DNA of 53,892 nucleotides from Gammaproteobacteria bacterium UBA2965 (GCA_002348385.1 DEBD01000030.1:1-53892), one strand, 5' to 3'; positions 23,170-32,680 are shown, counted from the stretch's first letter. Translations and numbers: made by a program. The notes: generated by a model not told the origin, from the sequence alone.

Positions 23170-23976
23170 TCAGCTTCCTGTGTAGTTGGGCGCGCGTTTC
23201 TCCACGAAAGCCCGCATACCTTCCTTGGCGTCGCTGGTGGTGGAGCACAGCACCTGATTGCGGTTCTCTATGGCCATGGCCGCTTCCAGGCTGCCCGCAT
23301 CCACCGCTATGTTCAGGCCCTCCTTGGTGAGCCGCAGGCCCATGGGCGAGGTCGTGAGCATCTCGTCAATATAGGGCTGCGCAGCTGCCTCCAGCTGGCC
23401 GTCGGGCACCACCTCGGAGACCAGGCCGGTGGCCAGGGCACGCTGCGCGTGAATGAAGCGGCCAGTCAGCATCAGCTCCGAGGCCACCGACGTGCCCACC
23501 AGGCGCGGCAGAAAGTAGCTCACCCCCATGTCGCATGCGGACAGGCCGATGCGAATGAACGCGGCGTTCATGCGCGCGTTTTCGGCCGCGATACGGATGT
23601 CTGACGCCAGCACGAAGGCGAATCCACCGCCGCACGCCGGGCCCTGTACCAACGAGATGATGGGTTGAGGGCAGCGCCGCATGCGGATGTACACCTCGGC
23701 CAGATAGCCCTGGAAACCCATGCCGGCGCCGAACGGCCGCTGGTGGGTGTTGGCGGTGGCCTGCTTGATGTCGAGCCCCGCGCAGAAGGCCCGGCCCGCA
23801 CCGCGCATCACCACAATGCGCGTGCTGTCGTTCTCGTGCAGCGAGCCGAAATAGTCCCTCAGTTCCGTGACCATGGGCGTGTTGATCGCGTTCAAGGATT
23901 CGGGACGGTTGAGGGTCAACCAGTCCACGGCGCCGCGTTGTTCCACGGCTATGGTCTCATACGGGGTCATCCCCAT
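23170..23976 (-). CDS. Enoyl-CoA hydratase/isomerase
   Basis: A 268-residue crotonase, second of three in the window. GRAFCAGLDIKQ and GPACGGGFAFVLASDIRI form the oxyanion hole; the SACDMGVSYFLPRLVG segment is the active-site loop. GGGAGG lies five bases before the ATG at 23976. It is the first gene of a minus-strand run with the SnoaL-like and transporter genes, divergent from the SDR gene at 24069. The exact reaction (hydration, isomerisation or other) cannot be settled by eye. Confidence 0.9.
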   Translation of the reverse strand: MGMTPYETIAVEQRGAVDWLTLNRPESLNAINTPMVTELRDYFGSLHENDSTRIVVMRGAGRAFCAGLDIKQATANTHQRPFGAGMGFQGYLAEVYIRMRRCPQPIISLVQGPACGGGFAFVLASDIRIAAENARMNAAFIRIGLSACDMGVSYFLPRLVGTSVASELMLTGRFIHAQRALATGLVSEVVPDGQLEAAAQPYIDEMLTTSPMGLRLTKEGLNIAVDAGSLEAAMAIENRNQVLCSTTSDAKEGMRAFVEKRAPNYTGS

Positions 23977-24068
23977 CTGCGCCTCCCGAGTCGATGCAAA
24001 CTCTCGATTGTAGCCGTATTGGCTTATAGTATGGACGTCCGAAAAATAACCAGTTCAGTGGGGGAGTT

Positions 24069-24905
24069 ATGGGCTCACGATTAGCAGGGAAGGTGGCGGC
24101 CATTACCGGCGCGGCCAGTGGTTTTGGAGCGTGCGCGGCGCGGCTGTTCGTCAGCGAGGGCTGCCAGGTCGTGCTGGGCGACATCCAGGAGGCGCCTGGT
24201 CAGGCGCTGGCGGAGGAGCTTGGCGATGACGCCGTGTTCGTGAGCTGCAACGTTACCTCGGAAGACGACATTGCGAACATGGTGGACACGGCTGTGAACG
24301 AGTTCGGTCGGCTCGACATCATGTACAACAACGCGGGCATCGTGGGCGCCGTGGGCCCCATCGACACGACGCCCACAGATGAGTGGAAGCTGACGCTGGA
24401 TATCCTGCTCAACGGCGTGTTCTATGGCGTCAAGCATGCTGCCCGGGTGATGAAGCCGCAGCAGTCCGGTTCAATCATCAGCATGTCGAGCACAGCCGGT
24501 ATCATGGGCGGGCTGGGTCCTCATGCCTACTGTGCTGCTAAGCATGCTGTGATAGGCCTTACTAAAAACGCGGGTGCGGAATTGTGTCGTTACGGAATCC
24601 GTGTGAATGCGATATCACCCGGAAGCATGGCCACCGCCATGGTAGCCAACGTCACGACCGGTGATCCCACAGCCATCGAGGCAACCAAGCAGGCGTTGGC
24701 TTCGGCCTCACCGCTTTTGAACCGTCCTGGGGTTGCCGAAGACGTGGCCAACGCGGCGCTATGGCTGGCCAGCGATGAGTCGGGATATACCAACGGACAC
24801 ACGCTCACAACTGATGCTGGAATGACCACTGGGGCTACGCCGAATGGCCCGGCCTTCGATGAATACCAGCCCATGATTCGTGAGGCGGGCAAATCGGGCC
24901 TGTAG
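24069..24905 (+). CDS. Short-chain dehydrogenase/reductase
   Basis: A 278-residue classical SDR. The cofactor motif is TGAASGFG at the N-terminus, NNAG follows, and the catalytic Ser-Tyr-Lys set is SMSSTAG and YCAAK. VNAISPGSMAT and the C-terminal GHTLTTDAG complete the fold. It oxidises or reduces an alcohol/ketone with NAD(P). GGGGGAG precedes the ATG. The SnoaL-like gene follows after 27 bases, suggesting co-transcription and a shared pathway. Confidence 0.9.
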   Translation: MGSRLAGKVAAITGAASGFGACAARLFVSEGCQVVLGDIQEAPGQALAEELGDDAVFVSCNVTSEDDIANMVDTAVNEFGRLDIMYNNAGIVGAVGPIDTTPTDEWKLTLDILLNGVFYGVKHAARVMKPQQSGSIISMSSTAGIMGGLGPHAYCAAKHAVIGLTKNAGAELCRYGIRVNAISPGSMATAMVANVTTGDPTAIEATKQALASASPLLNRPGVAEDVANAALWLASDESGYTNGHTLTTDAGMTTGATPNGPAFDEYQPMIREAGKSGL

Positions 24906-24932
24906 CCCTGGCACAAACAACAGGAGGCAGTG

Positions 24933-25484
24933 ATGGCTGAATCTGCATCAGCGGGAGGAGGTGGCCGTCCGGCCACCCGCGGCGAGATAGCGCTTGCGCG
25001 GCTGGATATCGAATATCTGCGGAGAAAGTACGCTAAGGCGACGGATCTTCTTGGCGTCAATACGCGCGAGGCTATAGCTCAGGGCAACGCTATCTATCAC
25101 GAAATTTTCACGCCGGACGCGCGCATTCGTACATCCACCGATGGCGAAGTGCGCCTTGAAGCCAAGGGGCCGGATGGGTGGGCGGAGGTGGCCAACCGGG
25201 CGTTGGCCAACTACGTATCCACGCAGCATCTGGTGGGTTCTCAGGTGGTGGATGTCACGGACCTGATCATGGACGACGCGGGTGAGGTGGTGTCCGGAGA
25301 GGGGACGATGACCAGCTATCTGCAGGCGTGGCATGCTCGGGAAGACAGTGTATGGATCTTCATGGGGACTTATGCCGACAAAGTGCGCTTCGTGCCGGAC
25401 GTTGGCTGGCAGATTTATGACATGGACCTCATGTTCACCTCCGGGGACGACCGGGATCTGGGACTGCCGCGAGAGACTGGCTAA
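24933..25484 (+). CDS. SnoaL-like / NTF2-fold protein
   Basis: A 183-residue SnoaL-like protein starting at ATG 24933, with AGGAGG five bases upstream. After a low-complexity Ala/Gly N-terminus come LARLDIEYLRRKYAKATD, IYHEIFTPDARIRT, ANYVSTQHLVGSQVVDV and GTMTSYLQAWH, typical of the family's helices and curved sheet. It follows the SDR gene. The role (dehydratase, isomerase or accessory) is unknown. Confidence 0.75.
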   Translation: MAESASAGGGGRPATRGEIALARLDIEYLRRKYAKATDLLGVNTREAIAQGNAIYHEIFTPDARIRTSTDGEVRLEAKGPDGWAEVANRALANYVSTQHLVGSQVVDVTDLIMDDAGEVVSGEGTMTSYLQAWHAREDSVWIFMGTYADKVRFVPDVGWQIYDMDLMFTSGDDRDLGLPRETG

Positions 25485-25547
25485 ATTGTGAACTCTGTCG
25501 CATTTTGTGAAAAACGCTGAGAATATAACAAAATTACAATTTGATCG

Positions 25548-25576
25548 TTGACCTTTAGCCTCGACTCCGTTGAAAT
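25548..25576 (+). promoter_or_regulatory. Candidate promoter of the cysD operon
   Basis: TTGACC (25548-25553) and TGAAAT (25571-25576) are 17 bases apart, in a 134-base gap that is clearly AT-richer than its surroundings. It would give a short leader before ATG 25619. The upstream AT-rich part (25485-25545) could hold a CysB site, but no specific motif was recognised. Confidence 0.35.
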
Positions 25577-25618
25577 CCGCGAATTGCGACACGTCGCGAC
25601 AGCAGCGGTGACCGAACC

Positions 25619-27112
25619 ATGGAGTTCCCCACAGAAGTTCTCAGCAACCGGACCGATGCAAAGGGCCGGCTAATCCCCTGGGATACAGCCGCTTTGCATG
25701 CGGTGGTGCTAGCCGGCGGATCCGATCAGGCGCTTCGATCCACCGAACGGGCGCTGGAATCATCAGGGCTTCTCCCTGCCGCCTGCAAACTGGAAGACCT
25801 GCGTGATGAACTCGATCGTCCGCCGGTAACGTTGCGGGTCAAGAGCCTGGAGGCAGAGGCGAAGCGCAAGCGCCACCAATCGCTGGTTCTGCAGCTGCAC
25901 CAGTCGGACTCGGCGGGTTGGGTGCTCATGGCCAACGATGGGCGCATGGGGCGCCGTTGGGTGTACCTGCCCGGTGGCTCGCCGGACGCGTCTGATCTGC
26001 TGGCTGGACTGGCGGCGCTTGCTGGCGAGAGGGCGTCCCTATTCTGGCCCCACGGCGGCGTCACCGCGCTGTGCCGAACTGTGGTGGAGGAAGCCAAAAC
26101 CCACGATATGACGCTCCCCAACGGTACGCCGGCGCGAGTTGCCAGCCTGATCTATCAGGAAGCCAAATCCAGTGCTCGCCGCGAGCACGCCCTGGCAGTG
26201 GATTCGTCGGATGAGGGTATGAGCCACCTGGACCGCCTGGAGGCGGAAAGCGTGCACATCATTCGCGAGGTGATGGCACAGGCGGAAAACCCGGTCATGC
26301 TGTATTCGGTAGGCAAAGACAGCTCCGTCATGCTGCACCTGGCCCGCAAAGCTTTCTATCCCAGCCCGCCTCCCTTTCCGCTCATGCATGTAGACACGCG
26401 CTGGAAGTTCCAGGCCATGTATCAGTTTCGCGACATGATGGCCAAAGAGAGCGGCATGGAGCTGATCGTTCACATCAACCCCGAAGGGGTAGAAAAAGAC
26501 ATGAATCCGTTCGACCACGGCAGCGCCTTGCATACTGATGTGATGAAAACCCAGGGCCTCAAACAGGCGCTGGACAAGCATGGATTCGACGTGGCGTTCG
26601 GTGGTGCCCGGCGTGATGAAGAAAAAAGTCGGGCCAAGGAGCGGGTTTTCTCGTTTCGAACCGATACCCACCGTTGGGATCCGAAGAATCAGCGCCCCGA
26701 GTTGTGGAACGTCTACAACGGCTACAAGAATCCGGGCGAGAGTATCCGGGTGTTCCCGCTGTCCAACTGGACCGAGCTGGATATCTGGGAGTACATCTAC
26801 CGGGAGCAGATTGCCATCGTGCCCCTGTACTTCGCCGCTGAGCGCCCGGTGGTTGAGCGTGACGGCATGCTGGTAATGGTGGACGACGATCGGATGCGTC
26901 TGTTCCCCAACGAGGAGATTGAGATCAAGAAAGTTCGCTTCCGGACGCTGGGATGCTACCCGCTTACGGGTGCGATCGAGTCCGAAGCGGATGACCTGTC
27001 GTCCATCGTGCTGGAGCTGCTGCAGAGCCGCACCAGCGAACGCCAGGGCCGGGCTATAGACAGCGACAGCTCCGGGTCCATGGAGAAGAAGAAGGTAGAG
27101 GGGTACTTCTAA
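25619..27112 (+). CDS. cysD: Sulfate adenylyltransferase subunit 2 with long N-terminal extension
   Basis: A 497-residue reading frame. Residues 201-497 are an ordinary, complete CysD (usual length about 300): MSHLDRLEAESVHIIREV, the PP-loop SVGKDSS (230-236), AFGGARRDEEKSRAKER, RVFPLSNWTELDIWEYI and a GSMEKKKVEGYF end. With CysN it makes APS from sulfate and ATP. Residues 1-200 are not part of known CysD and I do not recognise them; the region contains LPGGSPDASDLLAG and FWPHGGVTALC. The ATG at 26219 (residue 201) could start a normal-size CysD but has only a poorly spaced GAGG. cysNC overlaps its stop by one base. Confidence 0.88.
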   Translation: MEFPTEVLSNRTDAKGRLIPWDTAALHAVVLAGGSDQALRSTERALESSGLLPAACKLEDLRDELDRPPVTLRVKSLEAEAKRKRHQSLVLQLHQSDSAGWVLMANDGRMGRRWVYLPGGSPDASDLLAGLAALAGERASLFWPHGGVTALCRTVVEEAKTHDMTLPNGTPARVASLIYQEAKSSARREHALAVDSSDEGMSHLDRLEAESVHIIREVMAQAENPVMLYSVGKDSSVMLHLARKAFYPSPPPFPLMHVDTRWKFQAMYQFRDMMAKESGMELIVHINPEGVEKDMNPFDHGSALHTDVMKTQGLKQALDKHGFDVAFGGARRDEEKSRAKERVFSFRTDTHRWDPKNQRPELWNVYNGYKNPGESIRVFPLSNWTELDIWEYIYREQIAIVPLYFAAERPVVERDGMLVMVDDDRMRLFPNEEIEIKKVRFRTLGCYPLTGAIESEADDLSSIVLELLQSRTSERQGRAIDSDSSGSMEKKKVEGYF

Positions 27113-29016
27113 TGAGCGAAGCCGAAAACCTGATGACGATAGACGCCGACACTCAGGATCGCGTCGATGCATATATCGCAAACCAGTCCAAGCTCGACCT
27201 ACTGCGCTTCATTACCTGTGGCAGCGTAGACGACGGCAAAAGTACCCTGATCGGGCGCATGCTGTTCGAGGCTCAGCTGATTTTCGAAGACCAGGTGTCT
27301 TCCCTGAGGGCAGACTCCAAACGTCAGGGCACCCAGGGTGGCGATATAGACTTCGCTCTGCTGGTTGATGGTCTGTCCGCGGAGCGGGAGCAGGGCATCA
27401 CCATCGATGTGGCCTACCGGTTCTTCAGCACCGACCACCGCAAATTTATCGTTGCGGATACGCCGGGCCACGAGCAATACACGCGCAACATGGTGACCGG
27501 CGCGTCCACGGCCGACGTGGCCGTGATTCTGGTGGACGCCTCTCAAGGCGTGCTCACCCAGACCCGTCGACACTCCTTCATTACTTCGCTGCTGGGTATC
27601 AAGCACGTGGTTCTGGCCGTGAACAAGATGGACCTGGTTGACTACGACGAACAGACCTTTCGCGACATCGTTCGCGATTATCAGGCTTTCGCTGAAGCCC
27701 TGGATTTCGAGACCATTACCGCGATCCCGCTGTCTGCTCTGAAGGGCGACAATGTCATCGAGCGATCACGTGTGACGTCTTGGTACACGGGGCCAACGCT
27801 ATTGGGATTCCTGGAGACGGTTGAGGTTCGCGAGGCTCAGCTTGAGCACGCCTTCCGCTTTCCCGTTCAGTGGGTGAATCGACCCAGTTCCGATTTTCGT
27901 GGTTATTCGGGCACAGTAGTTGCCGGTTCCGTCAACAAGGGGGATCCCATTCGGATCTTGCCTTCGGGCGAAACCGCCACGGTGGACGACATCATCTTCT
28001 ATAAGGATCATCTCGACTCGGCCAGCGCCGATCAGGCGGTGACCATCACCCTGGATCGCGAGGTGGACGTTTCCCGCGGCGACGTGCTCGTGGCCGCCCA
28101 GGACCTGTGCGAGGTGTCCGACCAGTTCGACGCATCGCTGGTTTGGATGGACACCGAGGCTGGTTTCATCGGCCGTTCTTACTGGCTCATGATGGGCGCG
28201 ACCCGTGTGAATGCGACCCTCACGGACATTCGCCACAAGTACAACATCAATACCTTAGAGGAGCTGTCATCCCGCGAGTTCGATCTTAACGACATCGGCA
28301 GGGTGACGCTGAGCGTCGATACGCCGATTCCGTTTGAAGCCTATAGCAACTGCATGGGCATGGGTTCGTTCGTGCTCGTGGATCGCTACAGCCACCAGAC
28401 GGTGGGTGCGGGCATGATCAACTTTGCCCTGCGTCGTGCGAAAAACGTGCACCGACAGCACCTGGTGGTCGACAAGGAAGCGCGTGCCAAGCTGCGCGGC
28501 CATCGAGGCAAATGCCTGTGGTTCACCGGCTTGAGCGGGTCCGGCAAATCAACCATCACCAACGCGGTGGAGCAGGTGCTCCACTCCCGCGGGATGTCCA
28601 CCTACATACTCGATGGCGACAACATTCGCCACGGGCTGAACCGGGATCTCGGCTTCACCGATGCGGATCGGGTGGAGAATATTCGGCGGATTGCCGAGGT
28701 GGCAAAACTCATGGTGGACGCGGGGCTGGTGGTGCTGACGGCCTTCATCTCCCCGTTCCGCTCGGAGCGCGACATGGCCAGGGGCCTGTTCCAACCGGAC
28801 GAGTTCGCGGAGATCTATCTGGATGTCAGCATGGAGACTGCTGAGAAGCGGGACCCCAAAGGGCTTTACAAGAAAGCGCGCAAAGGGGAACTGCCCCACT
28901 TTACGGGCATAGACAGCGACTACGAGCAGCCGGAATCCGCGGACCTGGTGTTGCCCACCGACACCACGTCGGTAGACGACTGCGTCGCCCAAGTATTGGA
29001 GCTATTGGACTCATGA
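27112..29016 (+). CDS. cysNC: Bifunctional sulfate adenylyltransferase large subunit / APS kinase
   Basis: A 634-residue fusion. Residues about 25-450 are the CysN GTPase with P-loop GSVDDGKS (37-44), DTPGHEQYTRNM and NKMD, followed by two beta-barrel domains. Residues about 465-634 are an APS kinase (CysC) with P-loop GLSGSGKS (473-480), LDGDNIRHGLNRDLGF and the YKKARKGELPHFTGIDSDYE lid. The protein turns sulfate into APS and then PAPS, as NodQ-type fusions do. Its ATG overlaps the cysD stop in TAATG, and its own stop overlaps the DUF2061 gene in ATGA, so the three form one operon. Confidence 0.95.
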   Translation: MSEAENLMTIDADTQDRVDAYIANQSKLDLLRFITCGSVDDGKSTLIGRMLFEAQLIFEDQVSSLRADSKRQGTQGGDIDFALLVDGLSAEREQGITIDVAYRFFSTDHRKFIVADTPGHEQYTRNMVTGASTADVAVILVDASQGVLTQTRRHSFITSLLGIKHVVLAVNKMDLVDYDEQTFRDIVRDYQAFAEALDFETITAIPLSALKGDNVIERSRVTSWYTGPTLLGFLETVEVREAQLEHAFRFPVQWVNRPSSDFRGYSGTVVAGSVNKGDPIRILPSGETATVDDIIFYKDHLDSASADQAVTITLDREVDVSRGDVLVAAQDLCEVSDQFDASLVWMDTEAGFIGRSYWLMMGATRVNATLTDIRHKYNINTLEELSSREFDLNDIGRVTLSVDTPIPFEAYSNCMGMGSFVLVDRYSHQTVGAGMINFALRRAKNVHRQHLVVDKEARAKLRGHRGKCLWFTGLSGSGKSTITNAVEQVLHSRGMSTYILDGDNIRHGLNRDLGFTDADRVENIRRIAEVAKLMVDAGLVVLTAFISPFRSERDMARGLFQPDEFAEIYLDVSMETAEKRDPKGLYKKARKGELPHFTGIDSDYEQPESADLVLPTDTTSVDDCVAQVLELLDS

Positions 29017-29261
29017 GCGAGCAGGCAAACCAACCGGAGCGCGAGAGTCACCTCCGTAGCGTGTTGAAGGCGTTCTCTTGGCGTATTGTGGCAACCACCA
29101 CAACGGCCACCATCGCCTGGGTGGTAACCGGAGACGTCGGGACGGCGCTGGTGATCGGCGGCTTCGAGTTCGTCATCAAGATCTTCGTGTACTACGTGCA
29201 CGAGCGAGCCTGGCAGATGGTGCCACGAGGCAGGTTCCGTCGTCGCGTGGCCAGCAGCTAA
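29013..29261 (+). CDS. DUF2061 membrane protein
   Basis: An 82-residue inner-membrane protein of family DUF2061. It has the typical LKAFSWRIVATTTTATIAWVV first membrane helix, a TGDVGTALVIGGFEFVIKIFVYYVHERAW second helix, and a basic C-terminal tail. It overlaps cysNC by four bases (ATGA). DUF2061 genes often occur next to sulfate-activation genes, so a role linked to sulfate uptake or sulfur metabolism is suspected, but no activity is established. The following 218 bases hold no convincing gene. Confidence 0.85.
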   Translation: MSEQANQPERESHLRSVLKAFSWRIVATTTTATIAWVVTGDVGTALVIGGFEFVIKIFVYYVHERAWQMVPRGRFRRRVASS

Positions 29262-29479
29262 GCGCCACGTTGCTGCGCGCGTTCCTCGCGACGCGCCCGC
29301 AGCCGCTGCGATCGATCAATACGCCGACGACGAAGTCCAGGACCCGCTGCATGGATATCAGCAGTGACAGTAGCGGCGGAAGCAGGGCAAACACCATGGT
29401 TGCCAGACAACGCCGCCGTGGCGATGGCGGCCTCCGCGAACAGCGACAGGAAGCCTTTGGCTTCCGGGGCGATAAAACC

Positions 29480-31189
29480 TCAGTCCAGGGCCGGCGTGTA
29501 GGTATCCACCCCGGAGCGCAGTGCCTTACCGGGAAGCGCGCCGGTGTGCTCTCCGTTTCTCACGATCTGGGTGCCATTCACGAACACGTGGTGGATGCCC
29601 AGAGCGTCGGCGTACACCCGCGGCTCACCGCCTGGTAGGTCGGTGCGGAAGTACGTGGGGCCGGTGCCCACCTGGTCGGGGTCGAACACCACGATGTCCG
29701 CGTGCCATCCATCGCGCAGCTCACCGCGCTCCTTCAAGCCCATCAGCTCCGCCGGCACCTGGGTAATTTGGCGTACGCCTTCCTCCAGAGAAATCACGCC
29801 ATGCTCGCGCACGCCGCTTCCCAGTACCTGGGTAGAGAAGGCGAAGGTGTCGATCATGTCCAGATGTGCCCCCGCATCGGATGCGCCGATTACGCACCGG
29901 TCATCGGCCCACAGCTTGCCGCGAAGCTGCCACAGGGCGGGGTCGTCGCCGCCGGCGAAATCAAGCGGGATGAACGAGGTGCGCAGATCCTCCTCCAGCG
30001 ACAGGTCCAGCATCACATCGAATGCGTCCGCGCCGCGTTCCTCGGCAATCTCCCCCAGGGTGCGGCCCACCAGGTGCTGGTTGGCCGAGTCGAAAGTGGC
30101 GTGTACGGACCAGCGATTCCAATCGGAGATTAGCTCCCAGAACCCGCCCGACTTGGCGCCGGCATCCAGTTTGCGGCGCACGTCGGGATCGCGCAGTTGT
30201 TTCATGCGGTCGGCCACTGGCATCTCGAACAGGGGCGCCCAGCCTTCCATCGCATCGAACACCATCCCGCCGTGCAGATTGAGGCGCAGAACCACAGGTT
30301 GCGGTACGGTAAGCGCCACCACCTTGCCGCCGGCCGCGCTGGCGATGTCGCTCATACCGAGCTGATTGGCCATCTGCTCTTCGGGACCCGGATTGAGCAC
30401 ATTCCAGTTCACTGGGCGCTGCGAGGTGGTGGAAAGGTCAGCCATGAGCTGGCGGATTTCGTCGCTGAAGATGCCGACTCCCGGCAGGAACTCGATGTTG
30501 GTGCCCGGGTGGTCGCGGACTACGCGCGCCAGAGCTAGGATCTCCTCCGTGCTCGCGTAGCGAGACGGCACGGGTAGTCCGTCGCCATCGTTGTGGGTGC
30601 CGGATAGCGACGACGAGAATCCCATGGCACCCTGTTCCAACGCTTCCCCCAGGAGTCGCTGCATGACCGCCAGATCCTCCGGCGTGGCTGTTTCGCCCAC
30701 CGCTCGAGGCCCCATCGCAACGCGCCGCAGGGCGCTGTGTCCCGCCATGAATCCGGCGTTCACGCCGAGATTGTCGTCGAGCTTGCCCAGATAGTCGCCG
30801 AAGCTCTGCCAGTCCCAGGGCACACCTTGTTCCAAGCTGACTTCCGGCATGCCTTCCACCCGGGCCAGCATGCGCAGCAGGTAGGGCGCGGCTTCATCGT
30901 TCAATGGCGCAATGGAGAATCCGCAATGGCCGCCAAACACGGTGGTCACGCCGTGGAAGCACGACGGGCTGAGAGCAGGGTCCCAGAACACCTGTGCGTC
31001 GTAGTGGGTATGCACGTCCACAAACCCCGGCGCGACCACGCAACCGGCGGCGTCCAGAGTCTCCTGCGCGGGTTCGGACACCTGGCCTATTTTAGCGATG
31101 CGTCCGTTCGCGATGCCGATATCGCCGGCCACGGCCGGTGCGCCCGTGCCGTCCACCAGGCGACCATTCTTGATGACTAAGTCGAGCAT
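29480..31189 (-). CDS. N-acyl-D-amino-acid deacylase-like amidohydrolase (copy 2)
   Basis: A 569-residue D-aminoacylase-type amidohydrolase. I start it at ATG 31189, where the family's DLVIKNGRLVDGTG strand begins; the reading frame reaches 31288 but the extra part is unlike the family and would overlap the divergent transporter gene. Metal motif: FVDVHTHYD (His60, His62, Asp64) and GHCGFSIAP (Cys89). The C-terminal SDAGAHLDM carries the catalytic Asp. Divergent from an MFS transporter gene across 97 bases, which suggests a transport-plus-hydrolysis unit. Confidence 0.85.
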   Translation of the reverse strand: MLDLVIKNGRLVDGTGAPAVAGDIGIANGRIAKIGQVSEPAQETLDAAGCVVAPGFVDVHTHYDAQVFWDPALSPSCFHGVTTVFGGHCGFSIAPLNDEAAPYLLRMLARVEGMPEVSLEQGVPWDWQSFGDYLGKLDDNLGVNAGFMAGHSALRRVAMGPRAVGETATPEDLAVMQRLLGEALEQGAMGFSSSLSGTHNDGDGLPVPSRYASTEEILALARVVRDHPGTNIEFLPGVGIFSDEIRQLMADLSTTSQRPVNWNVLNPGPEEQMANQLGMSDIASAAGGKVVALTVPQPVVLRLNLHGGMVFDAMEGWAPLFEMPVADRMKQLRDPDVRRKLDAGAKSGGFWELISDWNRWSVHATFDSANQHLVGRTLGEIAEERGADAFDVMLDLSLEEDLRTSFIPLDFAGGDDPALWQLRGKLWADDRCVIGASDAGAHLDMIDTFAFSTQVLGSGVREHGVISLEEGVRQITQVPAELMGLKERGELRDGWHADIVVFDPDQVGTGPTYFRTDLPGGEPRVYADALGIHHVFVNGTQIVRNGEHTGALPGKALRSGVDTYTPALD

Positions 31190-31286
31190 GTATGCCCCGC
31201 GCTCCCCAATAATGCCAGCGACGGAGTATACCCACAGGCTGGAAGACAGGGCATCATAGGTATGGAAATAAGAATAAGTCCCAACC

Positions 31287-32618
31287 ATGCAGAACGACTC
31301 GACGTCGGATGCCGATTGGCCGGATCCGCGCTACGGCTGGTTTGTCACCGCCATTCTACTCCTGGCATTCACGTTTTCGTTCGTGGATCGTCAGGTGCTC
31401 AACCTTCTGGTGGAGCCCATCCAGAAGGATCTGGGTATTTCCGACACCCAGATCAGCTTCCTCCAGGGTATGGCGTTCGTCATCACCTACGTGGGCATGA
31501 GCGTGCCCATCGGCCGCATGGTGGATCGCTTCAATCGGGTGGGCATCATGATCGGCGGGGTGCTGGTCTGGAGTGCCACTACAGTGGCCTGCGGCCTATC
31601 TCGCACCTATATCCAGCTGTTTGGCGCCCGCTTGGGCGTGGGTGCGGGGGAGGCGGCGCTAACGCCGGCCGCCTGGTCGGTATTGTCGGACTACTTCCCG
31701 CGGGAGCGGCTGGCGAGGCCCATTGCCGTGTACCTCATGGGACCCTATATCGGGGCGGGCATTGCCATGATCGCCGGTGCCGAGGTGCTGGATTGGACCC
31801 GTGAGGTCGAGCAGGTGAGCATGCCGTTGGTGGGGGCGTTGTCGCCCTGGCAGTTCACTTTCATCGCCGTGGGGCTGCCAGGCATCATCATTGCGGCGCT
31901 GATCATGCTGGTCCGCGAGCCCTCCCGAAAAGGTCGCTCCGGGGACACGGCTCAGGCCCTGCCGTGGCGTGACGTGATGCAGTACGTGTGGGCCCATAAG
32001 CGGATCTACCTGGCATTACACGTCGGCATACCGTTTACGGTGGTGATGCTGTATGGCTTGCAGGGCTGGATCCCGACGGTGATGGTTAGGGTGTACGAAT
32101 GGGATCTGGCCCAGGCGGGGCGGGTATACGGGGTGATTGCCTTGCTGGCCGGATCGGCTGGGGTGCTAACCGGCCCTACGTTGGCACGATTCCTCGAGGC
32201 TCGCGGCAAAGAAGACTTCCCCATTCGCGTGAGCATTATCGGGGCAGTGGGTGCGGCGCTGAGCCTGATGTTGTTGCCCTGGCAGGAAAATGCCTATGCG
32301 GCGCTTGCTTGCGTGTTCGCGGCGAGCTTCTTCGTCCCCCTGCCGCTGGCCCTGATTACCACGGCCATGCAGTTCGTCACCCCTAACGACATGCGTGGCG
32401 TGGTGTCGGGAATGTACGTCGTCACCACCAACGTTCTGGGGCTCGCCCTGGGTCCCACCCTGGTGGCGCTGTCTACCGATTACATCTTCGCGGACCCCAA
32501 AGCGGTGGCTAATTCCCTGGGCCTGGTTTCCCTGGTGGTAGGGCCGCTGGCCGTACTGTTTCTGATGATGGGACGGCGGGCCTACGTGGACCGTGCCCGG
32601 GAGCTGAATGCCGCATAG
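31287..32618 (+). CDS. MFS transporter, spinster-like
   Basis: A 443-residue major facilitator protein with 12 predicted membrane helices. The N-terminal FVDRQVLNLLVEPIQKDLGISDTQ, GMSVPIGRMVDRFNR (motif A) and GARLGVGAGEAALTPAAWSVLSDYFPRERLA are characteristic of the spinster-like subfamily common in proteobacterial catabolic clusters. An inner-membrane importer or exporter of organic compounds; substrate unknown. Divergent from amidohydrolase copy 2, whose substrate or product it may carry (inference). The ribosome-binding site is weak. Confidence 0.85.
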   Translation: MQNDSTSDADWPDPRYGWFVTAILLLAFTFSFVDRQVLNLLVEPIQKDLGISDTQISFLQGMAFVITYVGMSVPIGRMVDRFNRVGIMIGGVLVWSATTVACGLSRTYIQLFGARLGVGAGEAALTPAAWSVLSDYFPRERLARPIAVYLMGPYIGAGIAMIAGAEVLDWTREVEQVSMPLVGALSPWQFTFIAVGLPGIIIAALIMLVREPSRKGRSGDTAQALPWRDVMQYVWAHKRIYLALHVGIPFTVVMLYGLQGWIPTVMVRVYEWDLAQAGRVYGVIALLAGSAGVLTGPTLARFLEARGKEDFPIRVSIIGAVGAALSLMLLPWQENAYAALACVFAASFFVPLPLALITTAMQFVTPNDMRGVVSGMYVVTTNVLGLALGPTLVALSTDYIFADPKAVANSLGLVSLVVGPLAVLFLMMGRRAYVDRARELNAA

Positions 32619-32680
32619 CGTTATCTGCCGTCAGGCATCGCGCAAGGTGAGGTCAATGCTGGGGGCGACTGCCAGCCCGG

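Noticed and set aside
26039..27181. 380-codon minus-strand frame opposite cysD
   Set aside because: Lies opposite the conserved CysD core, runs into cysNC, and has no motif or ribosome-binding site.
29176..29397. Short minus-strand frame with a hydrophobic start (LLPPLLSLLISMQ)
   Set aside because: Could be a small membrane protein, but half of it is antisense to DUF2061, it has no ribosome-binding site and the tail is Arg-rich noise.
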